From: Trissonchulus latispiculum
Taxonomy: Eukaryota; Nematoda; Enoplea; Enoplida; Ironidae
NCBI GenBank assembly: GCA_030248195.1
Contig: JASAND010028360.1
Location: 60,741 to 124,740 of the forward strand
Direction: 5' to 3'
DNA: 64,000 nt
Part shown: positions 43,283 to 54,336 of the stretch, piece after piece
Numbering within the stretch: the stretch's first letter is position 1
How the letters are laid out: the number at the start of each line of letters is the position of its first letter
The notes under the pieces: generated by a model
Databases searched by the model: none
Seen by the model: the letters and a program-made list of their open reading frames with translations, nothing else
Told to the model about the DNA's origin: nothing
Position numbers and translations under genes: made by a program

Positions 43283-46200
43283 GTGACATCATCCACAAGG
43301 GGTATCCAAATTAGCCCAACCAGGGGGAGGAAATTTCGCTACACGAAGTAAAAATGTCCGAAAACTAGGTTCCAGAACTCGCATTTTAAAAAACTGTCGA
43401 CACCGAATTTAGAAATAGAAGTTTTCGAAAACTACCGCTTTTGACCCAAAATGTCGGTAAGACGATTTTATCGTAAGTGGATAAAAGTGGCACAACATTA
43501 AAGTTTAATCTGAGCTGAATCCAACGAAATAATGTTTTTGCGGCTTAAATTGCTCCTGTAATGAACTTTTAAACAATTTTTTTTCGCCCAATTTGCAACA
43601 AAATATTGCTAGTTTAGAAAATAAATGAAAATTGACTTTCCGCATGTTTCTTTAATCGATTCCGGTAGCTTTGTTAAATTCCAATTAAGCAAAAATAAGA
43701 TATCAGAATCAACAAGATTCCTGTTACTTTTTGGGCAGGTTGCATTCAACTCAAAGAAAAAATTCTCGGTCGGTTTACAGCGACTATGTCGATACTGCTG
43801 ATACAGTGTATCGAATTTCTTCACTTCATTTTTGTGATCAGCGAACCACGATTTAACCGAACGGTCAACTTCAACATTTCAGCAAAATCAGACGAAATAA
43901 ATACCAAGCGATTAATAAAATAAAACAATTATAATAATGCAACAATTATAATAACACTAACAATTATAAAAAAATTACAACAAGCACACTACTGAAAGTA
44001 TACTAAGACAATCAAAAGTCGAAAGTGTAGGCTCTTGGTGCAGGCAAAACAGGATTTACAAAGCATTTGTTTGAGCGAGCCTGGGAAAATTCAATCTCAA
44101 CTTTAGAACAAACTAATTGTCAGCAGACAGCCTGGATAGTCAGTGGATGGGTGGTCGTTTGTATTGTTATATCCATGTATAGAAGCAGTGTCGTTATAAA
44201 GGCGTACCTAAAGGCGCTTCTGGGCACTGTGTCGTTTCTTTGAATTCTAGAATTTCATTGATTTTTGGTGTCAGACTTGGTCATGATCAATTTAATTGGT
44301 GCATTATATTTTAATTATTGCCCCTCCAGACCCCCCCGCGTTAACCTATGCTTATAACGATATTTTCAAATCATATATACTGGTTAAATTGCTATCAATA
44401 CTGAAAGGTCCTTGACTAAACTCTCGTGTCGGTTCTGTGACTATCTATTTAGCTACAGTTCGTTAATTGTGGTAATTACGGTAGTTTTAATAATTGTACA
44501 AGCATGATAAAAAGTTTTACTATTCGAAGCTAAAGGAGCACAAGAATTCTAAAACTGTCGCCATTAGTTTTGAAGAGGTCTTCCTAAATTTAAGGCACAA
44601 TAATTAGTTAATTTGGCTAGTCTTCACTTTGTTAATTAATAAAATGTAAATAATACATAACACTTATAATGGTTGCTGAAAGGTTTGCATTGGTTTGGTT
44701 CTCTTTTATGAAATAGATTCATAAAGATGAATTAGATTTGGTTGAGAAATGTACACAAGGGTAAACCAAGGTCGCTGTTTTCAAAAAGATTTTCAAGGGA
44801 TCGTTCTGATAGATCAATTGAACAGCGGATCAAAATCACTCAAAAATAATTTGTCTGAGAATTTCCCAGCAAGTCGCCTAGTGAATAAATGCGTTTTATA
44901 CATAATGTACATATGTAATGTAATGTAAAGTAATTAATTATTTTGAATCATGGGTTCAAATTTTACAAAAATCGACCGTGTACCTGCAAAGCATAATTGT
45001 CCACGGCTTTTAATGATTCGTCGATTCAAATTTTCGTGCTGTAAGAACAATTTTTTGCTAAAATTTGATTGGTTAACCCTGCTTATCGATTAGTGCATTC
45101 GATCAATCTCTCGAGACAATTTTTGAAGTCTTCACAACCGAATCGAAGACAGAAAATCTGCCCATTTTCATAACTGTATTAAGTCTAACTGACGATTTAG
45201 ATCTTCCGTTATATAGTACTCCCCTTCATGGAGCTTGTGGTCGTAATATTTCATAATAAGTTGAATATGAAGTAACAGGGAATTCGGTACTAACGTATCT
45301 TTAACCGTGTCATAAATAAATCGCATAATACGATTTATACAATTAGCTGCAAGTCCTATATACGATATTTTAAGGTCGTATATACGTTTTATAAAAAGAA
45401 ATACGTTTTATAATAAAAGAAATTTTTTGCGTGTTCTTTCTTGGGCTGGCTGACGACAGACTGATAACATTCTTCATTATATGAAGTTTTTTGGGAATGC
45501 AACTTCAGCAGGCAGCCAACCAGCTTCATTTTTTAGACGGCAAAAGCTACAGTCTATGAATGTGAGCAACAAAGAGCTGTGGTTTGCTGAAAGTGTAAAC
45601 ATTTGTATTGTATTGCCGAAAATTTACAACTGAACCTTTACTTACTTTTTAGTAAATAGCCTTTGAATATTTGGTTTTAATACCCTTTTAACTAGTTGAC
45701 CCTTTATTCGTTGTGCCAACCCTGCTTGCCACGACAGAGATTATACGGCTTGCATTTTCAATTTTATTAACCACTTCAGTTAGATGCGAAATTACCTCCC
45801 AGCAGCATCAGAAACGCCTGTTGGGCTTTAATTTTACAGCACTAGTAATAGCCGAAATAGCCTCTAGAAGACTATTTTTCTTGAAGCCTAAACCTAAGCC
45901 TAAACTGGTTGTTCTACCCCAAACTCAGAGAAACCCATGTTTACAAATTTTTTCGTGTTGTCGCCTTTTCAATTCAGGCGGCCGTACTTTACTTGCTGTA
46001 TCCAGTTAAGCTTCAAATTGAAAAATCTATTGCTGAACTCTAAAAAATTAAATTTCAGTCTTTCCATGTTAACTGCAAAGACACGTACCTGTAGTTTAAC
46101 CGAAGTGACTTACCCCCTTCGCTTACTTAACTTACTCTTAAAATATTCGTCTGAGGATACATTTAGTATCCTCGATTTTATCGTAAGCATTACAACTGTC

Positions 46201-46544
46201 CCTTTTGGCTCAGGCAAACGAAAATAGAATGTTTTGAAGGCTTCGATGCACTGGAACTAAAATGGTGAATTTCCTTTCTAAATCTTTGATCTTGGAAATT
46301 CGCTGAAAAGCTCTCACAAAGAGGGATTTTCCATATCTACGGTATTTTCTGCCCATCTGTCCAAAGAAATTAAAATTTTAATTTATGGCTTTCACAAGAT
46401 CTAATCCTTTTTCCCCCTTTGAGGTCTAAATGCAACAGGTTAAATTGTGTGTTTACCTTAAATCCACCACCTTGCAGCGGTAGCCTATAGCATTTTGCAG
46501 ACACTTACAACGAATTAATGTTTTAGAGTTTTAGAGTTTAGAGT
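43283..46544. other. Long gene-free stretch
   Basis: AT-rich. At 44318-44349 a lone right end 'cccccgcgttaacctatg' matches the element at 36300-36781. The open frames at 45713-46227 have no supportable identity. Confidence 0.5.
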
Positions 46545-46775
46545 TGTCATATCAATTTGTATCTATCCTAATCTTGTGATATGAGAATTTTATTCTACAT
46601 TCTATTTTTATATTTTGTCTGCGATCTGCTGAAAGCAGTCGCACTTTAGTCTTTTGGCATTTTCTTTTCTACTGACGGCTTTGAGCCGGTTCACTGTTAG
46701 TTGCTTAGTTCTGCAAAGTAAAGAGCGGTTGCTCTCTCTTGAAGCTCTGACTTTGGTTGAAGGGTGTTTATAACA
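46545..46775 (+). repeat. 5' LTR
   Basis: TG…CA termini. Differs from the 3' LTR by a 2-bp 'at' near the start, a T-run length and a few substitutions, indicating recent insertion. Confidence 0.88.
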
Positions 46776-46779
46776 TAAT

Positions 46780-46797
46780 TGGCGCCCCCGCTGTTGT
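46780..46797 (+). promoter_or_regulatory. Putative primer-binding site
   Basis: TGGCGCCCCC begins 4 bp downstream of the 5' LTR. It resembles the TGGCGCC start complementary to the 3' end of tRNA-Lys in many retroelements. The specific tRNA cannot be assigned from this sequence. Confidence 0.55.
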
Positions 46798-47266
46798 TTT
46801 GACTAGCATCGTCAGAGCTTTTGCTATTCTCTGCGTTCAAACTGCTGTTAAGCCTTGAGCTTACAGCATATTGTGCTCCTTTGCTGCAACTCTTGATTTT
46901 TTTTGGACAAAATCTCTGCCTGGGTGGACTCAGCTTGAAGCCGCGGATTGGAATTTCAATTCCATATACTTTGACAATTTGTGGAATATTATCACTTTGG
47001 ATTGGATTGGAGTTTGGAAATTTTAACACGATTGGATTCGGATCTGCTTTCACGTTGGCCTGAAATATCAGTCTTTGGTCAGGCTTGGGATTCGATCTGG
47101 ACTCCAAAATTTCGGAATATATAACCTTCACATAAACAGCTTATGGTAAGCGAGCAATAGTTTCGCTGTTGAATAGCGTAGTCTCGAATTGTTATTTGAT
47201 TTTAGAAATCAGTTAGTTTGATCCTCTACATTAATTTTGTCGGAATCCATTTGATTCATAGTAATA

Positions 47267-47809
47267 ATGTCAGAACCACCTGGTCATAACAGTGACAGGG
47301 ATGCGAGACAGGCAAACAGAGACCTATCTAGGGCGCTAGAAGATATAAATAGGCTAACGGCAGAGTTAGTCAGGGTCAGAAATGAACAAGCGGAAACACA
47401 GGCAAGGCTAGAAGGCTTGTCTAACGCGACCGGTGTTCAATCTTTGAACCCGGTTAGCCTTACCAAATTCAATGGTAGGCTGGACGAAAATTTTTCCCAA
47501 TGGCTGGAAAAATTTGAACTCGCTGCTAAAGCAGGCGGGTGGAATGATACCACAAAACTGAACATGCTTCCAGCTCATCTGGAAGAATCGGCACTTGAAA
47601 CATACAGAGACCTAACAAATGAACAGAAATCATACTATCTGCTGCTTATTGCTGCTCTGAAGGCTGCTCTGCAACCAAAAGAATCTGAAAGGTTTGCACT
47701 GACAGCTCTTCGCAGCAGAAAGCAGAAAGCAGACGAAACAGTATCAATGTTCGCTAAAGATATAAGACAAAAAGTAAGGCTGGCCAGGACCGATTGGACC
47801 TCCGCTTAA
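47267..47809 (+). CDS. Ty3/gypsy-type Gag protein, short
   Basis: 180 residues from an ATG. The N-terminal 50 residues form a coiled-coil-like charged helix. They are followed by the typical gag capsid region, SLTKFNGRLDENFSQWLEKF and a 'LPAHLEESALETYRDL' block. Gypsy Gag proteins are usually 300 or more residues and carry a CCHC zinc knuckle. Here the frame stops in the capsid after KVRLARTDWTSA and there is no knuckle, so the interior is deleted. It would form particles at most with help from a full-length relative. Confidence 0.82.
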   Translation: MSEPPGHNSDRDARQANRDLSRALEDINRLTAELVRVRNEQAETQARLEGLSNATGVQSLNPVSLTKFNGRLDENFSQWLEKFELAAKAGGWNDTTKLNMLPAHLEESALETYRDLTNEQKSYYLLLIAALKAALQPKESERFALTALRSRKQKADETVSMFAKDIRQKVRLARTDWTSA

Positions 47810-48041
47810 TCTGCCTAGTGGAGTTACTGAAGTGAAGAAATCCCATACCCATAACTGACTAAAGCTCTAAACTGAAAATGAATAATTTACTTCATTGACT
47901 TAAATCATTAGCCGCTTTGTTCTTTTCTTTCGCTTTGTAGTATGTGTATTTTGAAACCATTTGAAATCAAATTTAGCAATTTTGAAATTGTAACAAATTT
48001 ACGTAAGCTAAAACGTGGTCGTTTTCATTTTACCCCAGGAG

Positions 48042-48272
48042 TGTCATCAATTTGTATCTATCCTAATCTTGTGATATGAGAATTTTATTCTACATTCTAT
48101 TTTTATATTTTGTCTGCGATCTGCTGAAAGCAGTCGCACTTTAGTCTTTTGGCATTTTCTTTTTTCTACTGACGGCTTTGAGCCGGTTCACTGTTAGTTG
48201 CTTAGTTCTGCAAAGTAAAGAGCGGTTGCTCTCTCTTGAAGCTCTGACTTAGGTTGAAGGGTGTTTATAACA
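48042..48272 (+). repeat. 3' LTR
   Basis: Same length as the 5' LTR. It is preceded by 'accccaggag' in the polypurine-tract position, which is weakly purine-rich only. Confidence 0.88.
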
Positions 48273-48397
48273 GTTTTGCAAATTTAGAGCTTGTAGGGTC
48301 TAATTTACAGGTATACCATCATCTCGTTTACAAACCAAACCAAACCAAACCTGAGTGTATTTTACTGACTACGATGCTACGTTTACTGAAAATGTCA

Positions 48398-48737
48398 TCA
48401 GAGCAAAAACTATGCTCTGCTCGCTAACGGCCCACCCCCCCCCCGCAAATTAGACCCATCACTTCAAAGAATTTCGTGCGCTATCTTTGTGTTCTAAAGC
48501 TCGAACCGGACACAAAATTCGCTGACACACTGCTTGTGTTTTCGAGCTTAAGCACATAAACATAGAGCGAGTGAGCGTTACCCCCGTTTCGACTAGGTAT
48601 TGATTTGCGGAGGGGGGGGGGGTCACTAGGGTCTGATTTGCGGGGGGGGGGGGGTGGGCCGTTAGCCAGCAGACAATAGTTTTTGCTCTGATAAGAGAGC
48701 TTGCCTAGTGGCATACTCTTATCATTATGTACTCTTG
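48398..48737. mobile_element. Truncated CAAGAG-family MITE
   Basis: Inverted blocks 'cagagcaaaaactatgctctg … ctaacggccca' (48398-48436) and 'tgggccgtta … agtttttgctctg' (48653-48690). It ends ATTATGTACTCTTG at 48737. The left terminus is missing. Confidence 0.75.
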
Positions 48738-49784
48738 GCAGTACCTAACTTACCTCAGACCGGATTGTCACAGACAAGCGTCCTATCTTCCTTGCGGTTA
48801 TACTGAAATTGTGCAATGTATGACATTTTTTCTTGATGGAAATTCGCGCACTGCATCTGGAGCAACCTATTGCACTTGACTTAATTTTTAAATTCTCAAT
48901 TCAAGTTAACTGCATGGAATGACGACTGACATCGTATGGATTTTATTGTAACACTTCCCTACATTTCTTACGACTCTAATTTCGAATCCTTTCTCTCATT
49001 CCATGTACTACACATTTTGCTCTCTATACGGCAGTCTGCAACAGGTAGTACGTAGTGGTGAAGCGGTAGTCCTAGGCTTGGCCATTTTGAAAACATTACC
49101 GGCGGAACAAGGTAAATGAAATAAACACCCACATTTGTTTTAACGTATTAAGGCTTTGTTTTGCACTATTGGTAGTTCTCGTCATGCCTTGATTAAAGGC
49201 TTCATGCTCCTCATTTTCCCCTTTCTTTAGCTTCCTTGCTTCTTCATGGGTAAATATCTTTCCGGATTTCGTTCCCATTCCCGTTATTGAAATGGCGCTA
49301 CTTTTCTGTAGGGTCGAGGCTGGATCCCAACATTGCATGATCCAAGTTGTTCCGTCACAAAGATTTTCTTTTGATTTTGGTTGTTTTTAAAATGCTCGTT
49401 CAAATTGGAGGATCAATTTTTGCGAGGGAGGGAGATATGTGACAGAGCTAGTCTTGTATCGTTGACTATCGTTGAAATTAAGCCAGAACAACTTGAACTT
49501 AGGTACGGATAACTTGAGCTAGATAACTCAATACGTAGTGCTTAGTATATAGCTAGTGATTAAGATTAATTAAAATAACTTGAACTTAGAATAGTTAGCC
49601 CTAATTTGACTTTCAAGTAATAGTCTTAATCATGCGAAAAGCGAAACTCGGTAATCAAACTCAAAATCAAAATAATTGTACGACATGCGGTAGATACTTA
49701 ATTAACTACTACGAAACTATTAATATAATTGTTCATTGTATTCTTGTATTGTGCTAATGTGTTAATTATTATTGTCCATGCTAG
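48738..49784. other. Gene-free stretch
   Basis: The minus-strand frame at 49096-49338 is short and shows no recognisable domain. Nothing else seen. Confidence 0.4.
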
Positions 49785-50202
49785 CAAGAGTACATAATAC
49801 ATAAGAGTATGACAGCTGGCATACTCTATGTATTATGAGCTCGCTACATCCGATGCGCGCTATCGGCTGACCCCCCCCATAAATCAGACCCCCCTCACCC
49901 CGCCCCTATGCATGTACGGCGTCCAAACGGGGGGTCGGGCTCGTGCTTGTATATTTTGTACACGGATGTGTAAATCATACGTGCTTAAACCCCATACACA
50001 AATTGGGGCCCCGTCAAGTTTAACATGTAAGTATACTAACATAGACCCCGACCCCCCGTTTGGACGCCGTACATGTATAGGGGCGGGGTCAAGGGGGGTC
50101 TGATTTATGGGGGGGGTTAGCCGATAGCGTGCAGAGGATGTAGCGAGCTCATAATACATAACGTATGACGCTTGTCATACTCTTATGTATTATGTACTCT
50201 TG
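49785..50202. mobile_element. 418-bp palindromic MITE (CAAGAGTACATAATA ends)
   Basis: Long arms: CAAGAGTACATAATACATAA … and TTATGTATTATGTACTCTTG. It is flanked by an exact 7-bp duplication, ATGCTAG (49778-49784 and 50203-50209). The centre is a short unique loop near 49990, between arms that include ccccgtttggacgccgtac. The two mirror-image open frames are a consequence of the palindrome. Confidence 0.92.
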
Positions 50203-50631
50203 ATGCTAGCAATGTCTCGTAGCTAATCCATTGCTACCGTAATTCACGAAGAAATTGTTTGTAAGGCTAAGGAAGTCGCATTGCAAAGTAAATTTTACAA
50301 GCACTGAAAGAGTTATGTGATCTCAACCGGCTATGTATGAAATCGGCACTAGGTCATTCAATTGAATTTGAGCGCTTTCTTTGACGGTTGCAAAGTGCCA
50401 ACTTATTTGAGCATTAGTATTGCCACTGTTATATACTTGTTACTACAGGTGTGTGTGGCTGCTTAAAAACATGGGATGGTATCGGTGATCCCTCGAAAAA
50501 ATAAAAAACCTAAAAATGAATAGCACAAAACTACTTTAAACCAATTTTAAGCAAAGTTTTAATTTCATTCCGGTTTGGGCTATGTTAGGTCAAAAAGTGG
50601 GCAGTTTTTGTCAAAATCAAAAGAGGTAGGT

Positions 50632-50918
50632 AGCCTGGTTTTGGTATCAGATTTTTGCTAGCTCAATCTCCTCTATCGCAGATGGACAGTAATTCAGATG
50701 AGGCTTAAATATCGAATTTCAGGAAAATCAAACAATGTAATACTGTGTTCGATAGCTAAAATGCTCAACATGGATTCAAAATAAATAGAATCGTCGCTAT
50801 AATTATGTACAATCTTCTAAATTTACTGCCATTTACTGGAAGAAAAACCGGGAAAATGGGTCTGAAAAACCTGGAAAAACCGGGAAAATGAAATCCAAAA
50901 GTCCGCATGAACCCTGGG
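50632..50918 (+). repeat. 287-bp direct repeat, first copy
   Basis: Near-identical to 52751-53037, from 'agcctggttttggtatcag' to 'gcatgaaccctggg'. In both copies the next base starts poly-G/C-rich DNA. Confidence 0.9.
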
Positions 50919-51065
50919 AGGGTGGGTGCCCCCCCTAAATTTTCGATAGACGACTTGCTTTTCAAATGATGACATTCCAAAACCATATCGGCCGCCAGCC
51001 GTGAAGAGCCCCGCAGAACAAAGGTATTCAGAAAGCTCAAAGGTTTTTGAGCCAAATCAACGCTT

Positions 51066-51424
51066 TCATATGACTGATCCGATGTAGAATTGTTGCCGGA
51101 CCCATGCCGGTGGGAGGGGCCCGCGGCTCCTTCCGCTTCTCCCGAAGCAGCACCCGTAATGCACACCTGAATCACCAGATGAAGTATTTGCGGCTATTGC
51201 CGTGTATGTCAACACGTTCGTAGCCGGTGCGGCCGGAGGACCATTAGTACCATCCGTCTCCATAGGCGTTTCATTAAATAACGAAAAGTCTAAGTTCTGT
51301 ATCAATAAATTCCGTTTCCGACTGTATTCTGCTTCATTCCTGACTTTGGTCTCCAGAGAATAAAAGCGTCTATCCATCTTCGCGTTTAGGATAGCCTCTC
51401 CGTCCGTACATCTTTTCGGACTTT
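51066..51424 (-). pseudogene. ORF1-like fragment of a retroelement, frameshifted
   Basis: The minus-strand frame starts near 51377 with a charged helix (LETKVRNEAEYSRKRNLLI) reminiscent of the coiled-coil/'SRRNNL' segment of LINE ORF1 proteins, followed by a Pro/Ala/Thr-rich part. Coding-like sequence continues upstream in another frame (HETKQLIQMEVLKVRKDVR), implying a frameshift near 51395. It is too short to assign a family. Confidence 0.35.
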
Positions 51425-51667
51425 AAGCACTTCCATTTGTATGAGCTGTTTAGTTTCATGACTGACACCACTCGATGACCCGTCCGCCAGGCCACCGTCA
51501 ACTCGCGGACGTTACTGCCGTCCTATAAATTTATAAATAACAATGCACTTTTTAACTGACTATATTACAAAGAATTTCAACACAGGAGAGCGTGATATTA
51601 GTCATACAATTTTTTATGCACAGCACAAAAAGAGAAATTTAAAATCAATGGTCTTCCCACCAACGGT

Positions 51668-51769
51668 AGGGTTAAATAGAACCACAAGGTTGTCCTACGT
51701 CAGACGCAGGATTAAATAGAACTACGAAGGTTGTCCTACAAAGTAGGAATAAATAGAACCACTAGGATT
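51668..51769 (+). repeat. About 45-bp tandem repeat, two and a half units
   Basis: Units share 'taaatagaac…acaaggttgtcctac'. Non-coding. Confidence 0.7.
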
Positions 51770-52319
51770 ACTCAAAAAGTTAAAAGGTGAAAAAGGAAAG
51801 CTCATAAGGTATTAAATTGAAATTCAAGTTTGTAAAAACTTTTAAGAATGTTTTTATATTTATTATATAGATTCACTGGTCGAAATATTACCAAGGGATT
51901 AACAATCACCTAGGTAATTAACCGAAAAAAATTTTGTTGACATAAAATTTTTTCACATTTTGTTCTATGTGGGGGTCTATGCACAGTAACGTGCTAACAC
52001 AGAGAGGAACGTGGGAGTGATCCTCAACCTTTCGAACCTCTGTGTGTCCACGAAAAAACAAAACAAAGATAGGTGGTAAGAAACAATGTCTTACCATCAA
52101 CCGAGACCGTTGTTTCGAAATCATACATGCTATGTTAAGACTGTCCGAAGCAGATTTACTAGATCGACCAGTAGCCATATCCAGATCGAACAAAATATAA
52201 ACTCTACAAAATTAAAAATAAAATATATAAATGAGTAATAAAACCAAAATAACGAGGTGAATAACTACAACATGAATGTGTGAACATAACATAAATTATA
52301 TACAAATTAGTGCGTGACA

Positions 52320-52460
52320 TTAACTGTGGCTGAAGTACTCGCATGTATATAACCCAAGGATAAGTGCTCTAGCCCCATGCGTCTCATCGCCCAGCCTCAC
52401 CAGGTGCGCACCTGGCATGGGGAAGCTGGGCGGTTATATACTTTCCTTCAGTTAGTGATT
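52320..52460. repeat. About 140-bp hairpin with GC-rich tip
   Basis: The outer arms 'aactg…ctgaagta…gtatataac' pair with 'gttatatac…cttcagtt'. The tip contains cgcccagc / gctgggcg and the perfect 16-bp palindrome ccaggtgcgcacctgg. A small MITE is the simplest reading. Confidence 0.65.
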
Positions 52461-52546
52461 TACATAAAAGTCTTTAGGCATTGTGCACAGTATGAGGTAA
52501 CGTTTGCGTAAAATATACGTATAAAAATATACTTATTTGCGTTCTC

Positions 52547-52548
<2 letters not shown>

Positions 52549-52641
<93 letters not shown>

Positions 52642-52650
52642 ATATATATA
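52549..52650. repeat. (AT)n microsatellite
   Basis: About 100 bp of alternating A and T, interrupted by gtgtgtg near 52634. Confidence 0.98.
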
Positions 52651-52750
52651 CGCATAATTAACTAATTAAAGAATGAAAATTGCAACAGTACCAAAATTTT
52701 TTGTGTCTATTTTATATGAATGTTTTGGTACCACAGCACTCGTGATCTAA

Positions 52751-53037
52751 AGCCTGGTTTTGGTATCAGATTTTTGCTAGTTCAATCTCCTCTGTCGCAG
52801 ATGGACAGTAATTCAGATACGGCTTAAATATCGAATTTCAGGAAAATCAAACAATGTAATACTGTGTTCGATAGCTAAAATGCTCAACATGGATTCAAAA
52901 TAAATAGAATCGTCGCTATAATTATGCACAATCTTCTAAATTTACTGCCCTTTACTGGAAGAAGAACTGGGAAAATGGGTCTGAAAAACCTGGAAAAACC
53001 GGGAAAATGAAATCCAAAAGTCCGCATGAACCCTGGG
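52751..53037 (+). repeat. 287-bp direct repeat, second copy
   Basis: See 50632-50918. Confidence 0.9.
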
Positions 53038-53047
53038 TGGGGGGGGG

Positions 53048-54202
53048 CCCATAGGTGTAACGGAGATTTGGGGTGGGGGAGGCCCCCCCCAGTAGCGGCC
53101 CCAGGAATGTTTGACGGGGGGGGGCCCGACCCAAAAATCCGGCGACAATTCTCAAATTTTAGCAAACATTTTTCGATTTTTAGCAAACATTTTTTGATTT
53201 TTAGCAAAAATTTGCCAATTTTTTAAAAAACATTCTTAAAAACACTCAAATTTTGCATATAAGCAACTGAAAATTGTTTCAAGGGGGGGGCCCGACACCC
53301 CAAAGTGAGGGGCCCAAATCGCAAAGGGGGGCCGGGGCCCCCGGGCCCCCCCCAGGCGCCGCCACTGCGCCCCCCCAACATTTCCCCGCTGGCGACCCCA
53401 ACCCCCCCCCCCAGGACCCCCCCCGACCCTCCCCCAAAAAATTTTACATTTTTTATTCCAACAATCGAATATTCAGATTTGGTGTGGATGGCCAAAAAAT
53501 CTGGGGGGGGGGGGGGTTCCGACGGAGGGTGGGGGAGGGTCCGCCAAATTTCCCAAAAAACCCCTAAATTTTCGATTTTTTTGCCATTTTTGGCCACTTT
53601 TTGGCCAAAAATCGGGGGGCCTAGCTAAAGTCTGAAAAATCTGGGGGGGGGGGGGGGGGCGCGAAAATTTGTCAATTTGGTGGGGGGGGGCTCCCCCCCC
53701 CCCACCATAGGTGTACCTGGGGGGGGGAGAGAGATAGCGGGGGGGGGGGCAACCCCTCCCCCCAAATGGAAAAGTGCCGACCCCACCCTCGAAATTTTGG
53801 AGGCAGACCCCACCCCCAAATGACCAAATCCCAGACCCCACCCACCCAAATTTGCCAGACCCCACCCTCAAAATTTTGAAAATTTTGCCTAAAAATTAGT
53901 AAAAATTCGAAATTTTTTGGAAAAATTCGAAATTTTTGCAAAAAATCCAAATTTTTTTCAAAAAAATGAAGAAATGTTTTTGATTTTTAGTTGGAAATAA
54001 CGCTTTTTTAGCAAATTTGCAAATTTTTTCTAAATTTTTGACCAAAAAATTTTTACCCCCCCCCCCCAAATTCGATTTTTCCAGACCCCACCCCACCTCA
54101 AAACGGCTGACCCCACCCACCCTAATTTCGGCTACCCCCTCCCCCAACGATTTCTCAAGGTACACCTATGCCCCCCACCCCCCCCCCCCTAACACATCTA
54201 TG
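53048..54202. mobile_element. Nested poly-G elements with CATAGGTGT ends
   Basis: Starts cataggtgtaacgg (53047-53060) and ends ccctaacacatctatg (54202). An inner element, 53706-54171, has ends CATAGGTGTACCT and AGGTACACCTATG. The interiors are alternating poly-G/C runs and A/T-rich 'aaaaattcgaaatttt' stretches. Proline/glycine-rich open frames on both strands are artefacts of the runs. Confidence 0.65.
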
Positions 54203-54336
54203 ATTTTCAGCCGTTTCTAATGATGAAAAACATCTAACTATAAAGTAATTTTAACATTAGACAGTGGTTTTAAACTCAAAAACTTAATTGCCAACATGTT
54301 TCCAAGTCCAAAATAAGGTCAATATTGAGTTATAAG

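Larger units (their letters stand above)
46545..48272 (+). mobile_element. Compact LTR retrotransposon with gag only
   Basis: Two LTRs of 231 bp (46545-46775 and 48042-48272), near-identical, starting TGTCAT and ending TTTATAACA. A primer-binding-like TGGCGCC lies 4 bp after the 5' LTR. A gag frame is present, followed by only about 230 bp before the 3' LTR. Protease, reverse transcriptase and integrase are absent, so it is a non-autonomous gypsy-type element. No target duplication could be read at the edges. Confidence 0.88.

Noticed and set aside
46697..47131. 144-codon minus-strand gene
   Set aside because: Antisense to the 5' LTR and leader of the retrotransposon. No protein features.
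49828..50159. Two 91-codon proteins facing each other
   Set aside because: Identical sequences read from the two arms of a palindromic MITE.
53223..54220. Gly/Pro-rich open frames in the poly-G elements
   Set aside because: Low-complexity homopolymer translation inside nested MITE-like elements.
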